Origin: Catellicoccus marimammalium M35/04/3
Lineage (GTDB): Bacteria > Bacillota > Bacilli > Lactobacillales > Catellicoccaceae
Direction: 5' to 3'
Assembly (NCBI RefSeq): GCF_000313915.1
Contig: NZ_AMYT01000002.1
Coordinates: 1 to 59,612 of the forward strand
Length of the DNA: 59,612 bases
Shown here: piece after piece, positions 41,426 through 50,532 of the stretch
Layout: each line of letters begins with the position of its first letter
Numbering within the stretch: the first letter of the stretch is position 1
Position numbers and translations under genes: made by a program
The notes under the pieces: generated by a model
Told to the model about the DNA's origin: nothing
The model's input: the letters and a program-made list of their open reading frames with translations, nothing else
Databases searched by the model: none

Positions 41426-41782
41426 GTGATTACAAAACCAGATAAAAATAAAGTACGCTTAAAACGTCATAAACGTGTACGTTCAAAAATCTCTGGTACT
41501 GCAGAGTGCCCACGTCTTAACGTGTATCGTTCAAATAAAAACATCTACGCTCAAGTAATTGATGACGTAGCGGGTGTAACGCTAGCAAGTGCCTCTACCT
41601 TAGATAAAGAAATTTCAGGTGGAACAAAAACTGAAGCAGCAGCAGCTGTTGGTGCTTTAGTGGCAAAACGTGCAGCCGATAAAGGAATTAAAGAAGTTGT
41701 TTTCGACCGTGGTGGATACTTATACCATGGACGTGTTGAAGCTTTAGCAAATGCAGCACGCGAAAACGGACTAGAATTTTAA
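41426..41782 (+). CDS. rplR: 50S ribosomal protein L18
   Basis: L18 (118 residues) binds 5S rRNA with L5. It begins [17 protein letters not shown], close to the B. subtilis protein, and contains [15 protein letters not shown]. The start is GTG at 41426 after AAAGAGGTGA; a GTG 9 nt upstream falls in that binding site. Confidence 0.96.
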   Translation: MITKPDKNKVRLKRHKRVRSKISGTAECPRLNVYRSNKNIYAQVIDDVAGVTLASASTLDKEISGGTKTEAAAAVGALVAKRAADKGIKEVVFDRGGYLYHGRVEALANAARENGLEF

Positions 41783-41802
41783 AAGAAGGAGGAATACCAT
41801 TC

Positions 41803-42297
41803 ATGACTTATATTGATCCAAAGAACTTGGAATTAGAAGACCGCGTTGTAGCGATTAACCGCGTTACTAAAGTTGTTAAAGGTGGACGTCGTTTACGTTT
41901 CGCTGCTTTAGTAGTAGTGGGCGATAAGAATGGACACGTAGGTTTTGGTACAGGTAAAGCTCAAGAAGTACCAGAAGCAATCCGTAAAGCCATTGAATCT
42001 GCGAAGAAAAACTTAATCGAAGTACCAATGGTAGGTTCTACAATTCCTCACGAAGTTATCGGACGCTTTGGCGGTGGACAAATCTTAATGAAACCTGCAG
42101 TAGAAGGTTCTGGGGTAGCAGCTGGTGGTCCAGTTCGTGCCGTATTAGAATTAGCAGGTGTTTCTGATATTACAAGTAAATCTTTAGGTTCAAACACACC
42201 AATCAACATGGTACGTGCGACTGTAGAAGGTTTAAAACAATTAAAACGTGCAGAAGAAGTTGCTGCTTTACGCGGTAAATCTGTAGAAGAATTATAA
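41803..42297 (+). CDS. rpsE: 30S ribosomal protein S5
   Basis: S5 (164 residues) at the mRNA entry tunnel, important for accuracy. It contains [38 protein letters not shown] and [23 protein letters not shown] precedes the ATG. Confidence 0.97.
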   Translation: MTYIDPKNLELEDRVVAINRVTKVVKGGRRLRFAALVVVGDKNGHVGFGTGKAQEVPEAIRKAIESAKKNLIEVPMVGSTIPHEVIGRFGGGQILMKPAVEGSGVAAGGPVRAVLELAGVSDITSKSLGSNTPINMVRATVEGLKQLKRAEEVAALRGKSVEEL

Positions 42298-42313
42298 GAA
42301 GGAGGACTAAGTA

Positions 42314-42493
42314 ATGGCTCAATTAGAAATTACTTTAAAACGTAGTGTAATCGGACGTCCTCAAAAACAACGTAAAGTTGTAGAAGCTTTAGGTTTAACA
42401 AAAGTGAACAGTACAGTAGTAAAACCTGACAACGAAGCAATTCGTGGAATGGTAAATGCTGTTTCTCACTTAGTGGACGTTAAAGAAGCTTAA
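42314..42493 (+). CDS. rpmD: 50S ribosomal protein L30
   Basis: L30 (59 residues), a small single-domain 50S protein. It begins [20 protein letters not shown] and contains [14 protein letters not shown], matching the family over its whole length. GAAGGAGG lies 8 nt before the ATG. It sits between rpsE and rplO, the universal position. Confidence 0.95.
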   Translation: MAQLEITLKRSVIGRPQKQRKVVEALGLTKVNSTVVKPDNEAIRGMVNAVSHLVDVKEA

Positions 42494-42534
42494 TAACCAA
42501 TGAATTGATTTAATAATAAGGAGGTGCCTTTGTG

Positions 42535-42978
42535 ATGAAATTACATGAGTTACATTCTGCTGAAGGTTCAAGAAAAGTTCGCAACCGTGTAGGACGCGGT
42601 ACTTCATCTGGTAACGGTAAAACTGCTGGACGTGGTCAAAAAGGTCAAAAAGCTCGTTCAGGTGGTGGCGTACGTTTAGGATTTGAAGGGGGACAAAACC
42701 CATTATTCCGTCGTTTACCAAAACGCGGTTTCAACAACATCAACCGTAAAGAATACGCAATCGTTAATATTGAAGTATTAAACAATCGTTTCGAAGATGG
42801 TGCTGAAATTACTCCAGCTACTTTATTAGAAGCTGGCATCATCAAAAACGAAAAATCAGGCGTTAAAGTTTTAGGTAATGGTGAATTAACTAAAAAATTA
42901 AACGTAAAAGCAGCGAAATTCTCTAAATCTGCTGAAGAAGCAATTACAGCTGCAGGTGGATCAATCGAGGTGATCTAA
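42535..42978 (+). CDS. rplO: 50S ribosomal protein L15
   Basis: L15 (147 residues), a late-assembling 50S protein. It begins [22 protein letters not shown] and has the glycine-rich [23 protein letters not shown] region. ATG 42535 is preferred over the GTG codon directly before it. The stop overlaps the secY start by one base. Confidence 0.96.
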   Translation: MKLHELHSAEGSRKVRNRVGRGTSSGNGKTAGRGQKGQKARSGGGVRLGFEGGQNPLFRRLPKRGFNNINRKEYAIVNIEVLNNRFEDGAEITPATLLEAGIIKNEKSGVKVLGNGELTKKLNVKAAKFSKSAEEAITAAGGSIEVI

Positions 42979-44276
42979 TGCTAAAAGTATTAAAAAATGC
43001 TTTTAAAGTTAAAGAAATTCGTCAACGAATCTTTTTTACATTTTTTATACTCTTTGTTTTTAGAATCGGTTCGTATATCACCGTTCCAGGCGTAAATGCT
43101 AGCGCGCTTCATAGTTTAGCAGATAATACGTTCTTTAATATTTTTAACATGGTCAGTGGTAGTGCGATGCAGAACTTTTCATTGTTCGCAATGGGGGTGT
43201 CTCCGTACATCACTGCTTCCATTGTTATTCAGCTCCTACAAATGGATATCGTTCCTAAATTTGTAGAGTGGGGAAAACAAGGAGAAGTAGGCCGTAGAAA
43301 GTTGACGCAAGCCACTAGATATTTAACATTAGTTTTGGCTTTCATTCAATCTGTCGGAATTACTGCCGGCTTCCACATGTATAGTCAATACGGATTAGTT
43401 AAAGATCCAGGAATGTTAACCTTTATCGTTATTGGTATTATTTTAACGGCAGGTGTAATGTTATTAACTTGGATGGGTGAATTGATTACAGAACGCGGAA
43501 TTGGGAATGGAGTTTCCATGATCATCTTCGCTGGTATCGTTTCAAAAATCCCTTCAGGCTTAAAACAGTTATATCATGAATATTTCGTAAATATACCAAA
43601 AGCACAATGGGGTAAATCATTCTTATTTATTGGCTTATTATTAGTTTGTACGTTAATTGTTGTCGGAATCGTTACATTCTTCCAACAAGCAGAACGTCAA
43701 ATTCCAATTCAATATACAAAACGTGTATCTGGAGCACCATCTAGTAGTTATTTGCCATTAAAAGTAAATGCTGCAGGGGTAATTCCAGTTATTTTTGCAA
43801 GTTCCCTATTAGCAACTCCAAGTGCAATTTTACAATTGTTCCAACATAAATGGGGGGGCTCAGCTTGGTATGATACAATTATGACGATTTGTAATTATCA
43901 AACCTTGCCAGGATGTACTTTATACTTAATCTTAATTGTAGCGTTTACGTTCTTTTATGCATTAGTACAAGTAAATCCAGAAAAATTAGCGGAAAACTTA
44001 CAAAAACAAGGAAGCTATATTCCACGTGTTCGTCCAGGTCGAGGAACAGAGGAATATATTTCTCATTTAATTATTCGCTTAAGTACAGTTGGATCTATTT
44101 TCTTAGCTGCAGTTGCGGTATTACCAATTATCGCTCAAGCAGTTTGGAATTTACCAAGTTCAATTGGCTTAGGAGGAACAAGTCTATTAATTATGATCGG
44201 TGTAGCCTTAGAATTTGTTAAACAATTAGAAGGTTTGTTATTAAAACGTCAATACATCGGTTTTATCAATAAGTAG
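42978..44276 (+). CDS. secY: protein translocase subunit SecY
   Basis: SecY (432 residues) is the ten-helix channel of the Sec translocon. Conserved blocks include RIFFTFFILFVFRIGSYI, QNFSLFAMGVSPYITASI, ERGIGNGVSMIIFAGI and the C-terminal GGTSLLIMIGVALEFVKQLE. The ATG overlaps the rplO stop (TAATG). adk follows after a 73-nt gap that contains a hairpin. Confidence 0.97.
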   Translation: MLKVLKNAFKVKEIRQRIFFTFFILFVFRIGSYITVPGVNASALHSLADNTFFNIFNMVSGSAMQNFSLFAMGVSPYITASIVIQLLQMDIVPKFVEWGKQGEVGRRKLTQATRYLTLVLAFIQSVGITAGFHMYSQYGLVKDPGMLTFIVIGIILTAGVMLLTWMGELITERGIGNGVSMIIFAGIVSKIPSGLKQLYHEYFVNIPKAQWGKSFLFIGLLLVCTLIVVGIVTFFQQAERQIPIQYTKRVSGAPSSSYLPLKVNAAGVIPVIFASSLLATPSAILQLFQHKWGGSAWYDTIMTICNYQTLPGCTLYLILIVAFTFFYALVQVNPEKLAENLQKQGSYIPRVRPGRGTEEYISHLIIRLSTVGSIFLAAVAVLPIIAQAVWNLPSSIGLGGTSLLIMIGVALEFVKQLEGLLLKRQYIGFINK

Positions 44277-44281
44277 TGTGA

Positions 44282-44320
44282 AGTGTTGGGGCTGACTAGT
44301 AAGAGGAAAGCTTCAGCACT
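44282..44320 (+). promoter_or_regulatory. hairpin in the secY-adk gap
   Basis: An 11-bp helix, AGTGTTGGGGC (44282-44292) with GCTTCAGCACT (44310-44320), includes three G-T pairs and has a 17-nt loop. It has no T tract. It could modulate adk expression or mRNA processing; its role is unknown. Confidence 0.5.
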
Positions 44321-44334
44321 ATTCGCATACTTAG

Positions 44335-45006
<672 letters not shown>

Positions 45007-45020
45007 AATCAGATAATATC

Positions 45021-45049
45021 TTGCCATTTTCAGAAAATTATGCTAAAAT
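45021..45049 (+). promoter_or_regulatory. internal promoter before infA
   Basis: -35 TTGCCA, 17-nt spacer, -10 TAAAAT with TGC directly upstream (extended -10). It would give the alpha-operon part (infA to rplQ) its own transcript with a leader of about 145 nt. Confidence 0.7.
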
Positions 45050-45059
45050 AGCGGAGTCT

Positions 45060-45081
45060 AATGTTTAGATTACTAAACATT
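45060..45081 (+). promoter_or_regulatory. hairpin in the infA leader
   Basis: Perfect 9-bp inverted repeat AATGTTTAG / CTAAACATT with loop ATTA, just downstream of the predicted transcription start. There is no T tract. It is probably part of a structured 5-prime leader. Confidence 0.5.
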
Positions 45082-45199
45082 GAACCCATGAACCGTCTCG
45101 GCGGGCATCCTTTTATAATTAAAGGAGTGGCATATTGTTCTGAATAGAGTAATTTGCTCTTTATGGTCAAGGTCAATGTCAATATAAGGAGGTACTAAC

Positions 45200-45567
<368 letters not shown>

Positions 45568-45582
45568 TTGGAGGTGTAATTA

Positions 45583-45933
45583 ATGGCTCGTATTGCAGGA
45601 GTAGATATTCCACGTGATAAACGTGTAGTTGTATCATTAACATACATTTATGGGATTGGTAACACAACATCTAAAGCAATCTTAAAAGCTGCAGGTGTTT
45701 CTGAGGATGTGCGTGTTCGCGATTTAACAAACGAACAAACAGACGCTATCCGTGCAGAAGTTGACAAATTAAAAGTGGAAGGTGATCTTCGCCGTGAAGT
45801 GAACTTAAACATTAAACGTTTAATGGAAATTGGTTCATACCGTGGTATGCGTCACCGTCGTGGTTTACCAGTTCGTGGTCAAAATACGAAAAACAATGCT
45901 CGTACTCGTAAAGGTGCGAAACGTACTAAATAA
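45583..45933 (+). CDS. rpsM: 30S ribosomal protein S13
   Basis: S13 (116 residues) in the 30S head, contacting P-site tRNA and 50S. It has [25 protein letters not shown] and [14 protein letters not shown]. The basic tail ends about five residues earlier than in B. subtilis S13. GGAGGTGTAA precedes the ATG. Confidence 0.96.
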   Translation: MARIAGVDIPRDKRVVVSLTYIYGIGNTTSKAILKAAGVSEDVRVRDLTNEQTDAIRAEVDKLKVEGDLRREVNLNIKRLMEIGSYRGMRHRRGLPVRGQNTKNNARTRKGAKRTK

Positions 45934-45966
45934 TTTTAGGTAAAAAAAGAAGGAGGTTTGCATTAC

Positions 45967-46353
45967 ATGGCAAAAAAAGTGAATCGTAAACGTCGTGTGA
46001 AAAAAAATATTGAATCTGGCGTAGCTCATATTCATTCTACATTTAACAATACTATTGTTATGATCACAGATGTACACGGAAATGCAGTGGCTTGGTCATC
46101 AGCAGGTGCTCTAGGCTTTAAAGGAAGTAAAAAATCAACTCCATTTGCTGCGCAAATGGCTGCAGAAGCAGCAACTAAAGCTGCAATGGAACATGGTATG
46201 AAATCTGTTGAAGTAACAGTGAAAGGTCCTGGTTCAGGTCGTGAAGCTGCAATTCGTTCATTACAAGCAACAGGTTTAGATGTTACATCAATTCGTGACG
46301 TAACTCCAGTTCCTCACAATGGATGCCGTCCTCCAAAACGTCGTCGTGTTTAA
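45967..46353 (+). CDS. rpsK: 30S ribosomal protein S11
   Basis: S11 (128 residues) on the 30S platform. It begins [18 protein letters not shown] and ends with [23 protein letters not shown] 45967 is chosen because AAGGAGG is 9-10 nt upstream; a TTG three codons earlier overlaps that site. Confidence 0.97.
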   Translation: MAKKVNRKRRVKKNIESGVAHIHSTFNNTIVMITDVHGNAVAWSSAGALGFKGSKKSTPFAAQMAAEAATKAAMEHGMKSVEVTVKGPGSGREAAIRSLQATGLDVTSIRDVTPVPHNGCRPPKRRRV

Positions 46354-46392
46354 TATTGAACAAGGAACGTTTTGAAAGGGGTATCGATAAGA

Positions 46393-47331
46393 ATGATTGA
46401 ATTTGAAAAACCAAGAATCACAAAAATTGATGAAGATAGAGATTATGGCAAGTTTGTTATCGAACCTTTAGAAAGAGGTTATGGTACTACTTTAGGTAAT
46501 TCTTTACGTCGTATTTTATTATCTTCTTTACCAGGGGCTGCAATTAATAGTTTAAAAATTGATGGCGTATTACATGAATTTTCAACAATTCCAGGAGTAC
46601 GTGAAGATGTAACTCAAATCATCTTAAACATCAAAGGGTTAGCTGTTAAATTGTTTGCTAAAGAAGAAAAAACCCTTGAGATTGATATTACTGGTCCAGC
46701 CATCGTAACTGCTGGGGATATTATTGCTGATAGCGATGTAGAAGTCTTAAATAAAGACATGTACATCTGTGAAGTTGCAGAAGGTGGTAACTTCCACGCT
46801 ACATTAACAGTAAAACCAGGTCGCGGTTATGTACAAGCGGATGAAAATAAAACAGAAGATATGCCAATTGGGGTCTTACCAGTAGATTCTATTTTTACAC
46901 CAATTAAACATGTTAACTACCAAGTAGAAAATACTCGTGTAGGTCATCGTAATGATTACGATAAATTAACAATGGAAATTTGGACAGATGGATCTATTAT
47001 GCCACAAGAAGCATTGAGTTTAGCTGCCAAAATTATGACTGAACATCTTTCTATCTTCGTAAATCTAACAGATGAAGCACAAAACGCTGAAATCATGGTA
47101 GAAAAAGAAGAAACTAAGATTGAAAAAGTATTAGAAATGGCAATTGAAGAATTAGAACTATCTGTTCGTTCTTACAACTGCTTAAAACGTGCAGGAATCA
47201 ATACAGTTCAAGAATTAACAGATAAATCTGAACCAGAAATGATTAAAGTACGTAACTTAGGTCGTAAATCATTGGAAGAAGTAAAACAAAAATTAGCAGA
47301 TCTTGATTTACATTTACGTCAAGATAGTTAA
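46393..47331 (+). CDS. rpoA: RNA polymerase alpha subunit
   Basis: Alpha (312 residues) forms the dimer that nucleates RNA polymerase. The N-terminal domain (about 1-230) has [23 protein letters not shown]; a linker leads to the C-terminal domain (about 245-312) with [19 protein letters not shown] and [15 protein letters not shown] that binds UP elements. The start [15 protein letters not shown] follows AAAGGGG at a rather long distance. Confidence 0.97.
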   Translation: MIEFEKPRITKIDEDRDYGKFVIEPLERGYGTTLGNSLRRILLSSLPGAAINSLKIDGVLHEFSTIPGVREDVTQIILNIKGLAVKLFAKEEKTLEIDITGPAIVTAGDIIADSDVEVLNKDMYICEVAEGGNFHATLTVKPGRGYVQADENKTEDMPIGVLPVDSIFTPIKHVNYQVENTRVGHRNDYDKLTMEIWTDGSIMPQEALSLAAKIMTEHLSIFVNLTDEAQNAEIMVEKEETKIEKVLEMAIEELELSVRSYNCLKRAGINTVQELTDKSEPEMIKVRNLGRKSLEEVKQKLADLDLHLRQDS

Positions 47332-47356
47332 GTAACATAATAAGGAGGGAATTATA

Positions 47357-47737
47357 GTGAGTTATCGTAAATTAGGTCGTACAAGCGCTCAACGTAAAGC
47401 GTTATTACGTGATTTAACAACAGCAGTGATCATGAACGGTCGTATCGAAACAACAGAAGCTCGCGCGAAAGAAGTTCGTCGTACTGTAGAAAAAATGATT
47501 ACTTTAGGTAAACGTGGAGACTTACACGCACGTCGTCAAGCAGCTGCTTTCTTACGTTGCGGTGTAGTAGAAACAAAACTTGATGGAGAAAAAGTTGTTG
47601 AAACAACATCTCTACAAAAATTATTTAACGAAGTAGCTCCTAAATATGAAGGTCGTAACGGTGGATACACTCGTATCATCAAAACAGAACCTCGTCGTGG
47701 AGACGCTTCACAAATGGTTATTTTAGAACTTGTTTAA
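47357..47737 (+). CDS. rplQ: 50S ribosomal protein L17
   Basis: L17 (126 residues), near the exit tunnel, last gene of the block. It begins [20 protein letters not shown] and ends [12 protein letters not shown]. The start is GTG after AAGGAGGGA. An unusually elaborate terminator-like structure follows. Confidence 0.97.
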   Translation: MSYRKLGRTSAQRKALLRDLTTAVIMNGRIETTEARAKEVRRTVEKMITLGKRGDLHARRQAAAFLRCGVVETKLDGEKVVETTSLQKLFNEVAPKYEGRNGGYTRIIKTEPRRGDASQMVILELV

Positions 47738-47754
47738 TTTCTATAGAAAAGCAT

Positions 47755-47877
47755 CACTTTATTGATGATTCGATGAGTGTTATGATGATGGAGAAATCCA
47801 AGTCTAGCTCTTGCCTTTCCACCTAGAACAATCTAGGTGGAAGTGGCTTTCATCGTATCTATAAAGTGTTTTTTTTT
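47755..47877 (+). terminator. large structured terminator or 3-prime RNA after rplQ
   Basis: A closing helix CACTTTAT (47755-47762) with ATAAAGTG (47861-47868) continues through GAT/ATC and CGATG (47771-47775) with CATCG (47851-47855). Inside lie a small hairpin TGGA-GAAA-TCCA (47789-47800) and a 14-bp hairpin, GCC-TTCCACCTAGA with TCTAGGTGGAA-GGC, loop ACAA (47813-47847). Nine T follow immediately. It ends the S10-spc-alpha transcript but is far more complex than a plain terminator. Confidence 0.7.
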
Positions 47878-47883
47878 GCCCAA

Positions 47884-47914
47884 AAAAGCTTAGTCTGTAC
47901 AGACTAAGCTTTTT
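47884..47914. terminator. bidirectional palindromic terminator
   Basis: A perfect 24-nt palindrome (47887-47910; half-site AGCTTAGTCTGT) is flanked by A on the left and T on the right. It can stop the minus-strand phosphatase transcript and any read-through from rplQ. Confidence 0.88.
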
Positions 47915-48524
47915 ATTCGTTATAGGCTAATAATGTGCAACGTTCATGGACTGGATCCCATTCTAAAACGGAAATACTGGCATTTCCTAATAATCCTTCC
48001 TTACGAATTTCTGGCATTGGGCAATGCATTAAACGCTTTAATAAGGTAGTTAAAAAGACGGCATGAGAAACGATGAGAATGTTTGCGTCTTCCGGCTCTT
48101 TTTTTGTAATTTCGTAAATGAAATCTTTGCCTCGATTTTCTAAGTCATAATAATCTTCTCCACCCGTCAAAGTTTTGTCAAAGTGGTCTGGATAATTACG
48201 GTATAGAGATAAAATTTCATCGTCTTGTAGACGTTGGATCGGTTGACCATCATATTTTCCAAAGTGAATTTCTCTTAAACGATCATCAGGAATAATCTGA
48301 GAAATTCCCGCTTGGTTTTCCTTTTCAATCCATTTTAATGTTTCTTTTGCTCTTCCTAGTGGGCTGACATAAGCAGTATGAAATTGGATATCTTTTAATT
48401 TTTCTCCCGCATTTTTCGCTTGTTGAATTCCAGTTTGTGTCAATGGCGAATCACAAGTTGCTCCCTGGACGATATTTTTTAAATTATATTCCGTTTGCCC
48501 GTGACGCACAAAAAATAAATGCAT
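47913..48524 (-). CDS. histidine phosphatase family protein (phosphoglycerate mutase-like)
   Basis: A 203-residue enzyme of the histidine phosphatase superfamily. The phospho-acceptor motif is FVRHGQTEYN (His8), with Arg7, Glu in REIHFGKYDG and a late His in IVSHAV. Members include phosphoglycerate mutase-like and broad-specificity phosphatases; the substrate here cannot be told. AAGGAGAG lies 8 nt before the ATG on the minus strand. Its promoter overlaps that of the divergent response regulator. Confidence 0.88.
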   Translation of the reverse strand: MHLFFVRHGQTEYNLKNIVQGATCDSPLTQTGIQQAKNAGEKLKDIQFHTAYVSPLGRAKETLKWIEKENQAGISQIIPDDRLREIHFGKYDGQPIQRLQDDEILSLYRNYPDHFDKTLTGGEDYYDLENRGKDFIYEITKKEPEDANILIVSHAVFLTTLLKRLMHCPMPEIRKEGLLGNASISVLEWDPVHERCTLLAYNE

Positions 48525-48560
48525 TTTTCTCTCCTTATATGTTAAAATTCCTTATAATTC

Positions 48561-48588
48561 ATTATACAGAGGTTGAAAATAGTGTAAA
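48561..48588 (-). promoter_or_regulatory. promoter of the histidine phosphatase gene
   Basis: On the minus strand: -35 TTTACA, 16-nt spacer, -10 TATAAT. It overlaps the divergent promoter at 48573-48601. Confidence 0.6.
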
Positions 48589-48601
48589 CTAAAAATACAA
48601 T
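48573..48601 (+). promoter_or_regulatory. promoter of the two-component/carboxypeptidase operon
   Basis: -35 TTGAAA, 17-nt spacer, -10 TACAAT, 48 nt before the response regulator ATG. Confidence 0.65.
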
Positions 48602-48648
48602 CTTTTAGTGATATTTAGGAATTTCAGTAAAGAAAAGAGGGAATAGTC

Positions 48649-49350
48649 ATGAAAGTACTCGTAGTAGATGATGATAAAGAAATCGTAGAATTATTAACCA
48701 TTTATTTGAAAAATGAAGGTTATGAAGTGGCACAAGCCTATAATGGAAAAGAAGCATTATTGACATTACAAAATGACAAAGATATTGCTTTAATGATTTT
48801 AGATGTGATGATGCCAAAAGTAGATGGCATGGAAGTTGTGACTACTTTACGTAAACAAAAATCAACCTTACCGATTATTATGTTGACAGCGAAAACAACG
48901 GATATGAATAAGATTCAAGGATTAATTGCTGGGGCAGATGACTATGTCACAAAACCATTTAATCCTTTAGAAGTCATGGCTCGAGTAAAATCTCTACTTC
49001 GTCGTTCTAACATGCCTACTGGACCAGAAAAAGAAGTATCTGAGGATGCTTTGATTGAAACTGGCGCTTTAACGATTAATCGTGGGTCACATGAAGTGAT
49101 TACAAAATCTGGGGAAAAAGTACAATTAACCGCACTTGAATTTGGTATTTTATATTTATTAGCCAGTCATCCAAACCAAGTATTTAGTGCAGAAGAAATT
49201 TTTGAAAAAGTTTGGCAACAAGAAAATGTTGTTTCTGCGAAGACGGTGATGGTTCACGTGAGCCATTTACGTGATAAATTAGAAAAAGCCACTCATGGAG
49301 AAAAAGTAATTAAGACCGTTTGGGGAGTGGGATATAAGATTGAAGCTTAA
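48649..49350 (+). CDS. OmpR-family response regulator (VanR-like)
   Basis: A 233-residue regulator. Receiver domain (1-118) with VVDDD (Asp7-9), phospho-acceptor Asp52 in LMILDVMMPKVDG, Thr in LTAKT and Lys in TKPF; winged-helix output domain (about 140-233) ending TVWGVGYKI. The kinase gene overlaps its end by 11 nt, and a D-Ala-D-Ala carboxypeptidase gene follows, so it probably regulates cell-wall genes. AAGAGGG precedes the ATG. Confidence 0.92.
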   Translation: MKVLVVDDDKEIVELLTIYLKNEGYEVAQAYNGKEALLTLQNDKDIALMILDVMMPKVDGMEVVTTLRKQKSTLPIIMLTAKTTDMNKIQGLIAGADDYVTKPFNPLEVMARVKSLLRRSNMPTGPEKEVSEDALIETGALTINRGSHEVITKSGEKVQLTALEFGILYLLASHPNQVFSAEEIFEKVWQQENVVSAKTVMVHVSHLRDKLEKATHGEKVIKTVWGVGYKIEA

Positions 49351-50527
49351 AAAGGAACAAGAAGTCAACCCAACGAAAATTATTTTAACGAGTAAAGAGA
49401 AGAGTGAACTAATTTTTGAAGCCATCTTTACGATGTTACTTCTTTTATTAATCAACTGTTCAGTACTCATTATTTTAGGGCAAATTATTCAACGCTCACC
49501 GGCACTAGAAAATATGATTTTTGGAATTAAAGTGGTCTTTTGGGATACCTTCCAAAAACAAGCTGTTTACTCTTGGCAATCGATTTTTGTCATTGTGTGC
49601 TTATTAGTGGATATTGGAATTACCTATTGGCGAATTAAACGACGTTACAAACAATATCAACTACAACATATTTTGTCAGAGCTTCATTATATTGCCAATG
49701 GACATTATGATCATTTAGTGCATTTTGAATTGAATGGCGATTTAGGAAGTATTGTCGATAGTATCAATGGATTGGTGCGTAGTACGAAAGAAGCAATTGA
49801 AGAAGAACGTCGGATGAAAGATTCAAAAGAAGAGTTAATTACCAATATTAGTCATGATATCCGCACACCGTTAACTTCTATTATCGGTTATTTACAACTG
49901 ATTGAAAATCAAGATCATCTATCAGAAGAAGAATTGAAAAAATATGTTCATATTGCATATTCTAAAGCAGAACAAATGAAAGTAATGGTGGATGATTTGT
50001 TTGAATATGCAACGATGCAACAAAATCCAAATTCACAGCTTCATTTGACCGTTTTTGATTTGAGTCAATTGATGAATCAAATTGCAGTAGATTTTCAATT
50101 ACAAACCGAAAATGATGCGTTACAACTAACAACGATAAGTGAACCAGAAAATATTTGTATCGAAGCAGATCCAGATAAAATTGTGCGTATTTTTAGTAAT
50201 TTATTGAGTAATGCCTTTAAATATGGTGAAGGAGCGACTAAAATTGAAATGTTGGCTCAAAAAGAACACGATCAAGTACGAATCGTTGTGCGTAATAATG
50301 GGCGAAAAATTCCTAAACACGCATTGAGTCGTTTATTTGATCGCTTTTATCGAGTAGATAGTTCACGCACTTCCCAAATTAAAGGGACAGGATTAGGATT
50401 AGCGATTGTAGAAAGTATTGTTCAATTACATCATGGAAAGATTGAAGTAACCTCTAATGATGATTGGACGAGCTTTATTATCACGCTACCTTTACAACAA
50501 AACGAAACATCAGAGAGGGGATTTTAA
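49340..50527 (+). CDS. sensor histidine kinase (VanS-like)
   Basis: A 395-residue membrane kinase with two membrane segments (about 25-49 and 80-98) around a short outer loop of about 30 residues. It has a cytoplasmic linker, His172 in NISHDIRTPLTS, and an ATPase domain with NLLSNAFKYG and GTGLGLAIVESI. The start is TTG (49340) inside the regulator gene, with GGAGTGGG upstream; no ATG lies near. The stimulus is unknown; the outer loop and neighbours suggest envelope stress. Confidence 0.9.
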   Translation: MKLKKEQEVNPTKIILTSKEKSELIFEAIFTMLLLLLINCSVLIILGQIIQRSPALENMIFGIKVVFWDTFQKQAVYSWQSIFVIVCLLVDIGITYWRIKRRYKQYQLQHILSELHYIANGHYDHLVHFELNGDLGSIVDSINGLVRSTKEAIEEERRMKDSKEELITNISHDIRTPLTSIIGYLQLIENQDHLSEEELKKYVHIAYSKAEQMKVMVDDLFEYATMQQNPNSQLHLTVFDLSQLMNQIAVDFQLQTENDALQLTTISEPENICIEADPDKIVRIFSNLLSNAFKYGEGATKIEMLAQKEHDQVRIVVRNNGRKIPKHALSRLFDRFYRVDSSRTSQIKGTGLGLAIVESIVQLHHGKIEVTSNDDWTSFIITLPLQQNETSERGF

Positions 50528-50532
50528 TCTGC

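Noticed and set aside
50464-50532. Extended N-terminus of the carboxypeptidase
   Set aside because: The extension lies within the kinase gene; the ATG at 50533 gives a proper signal peptide.
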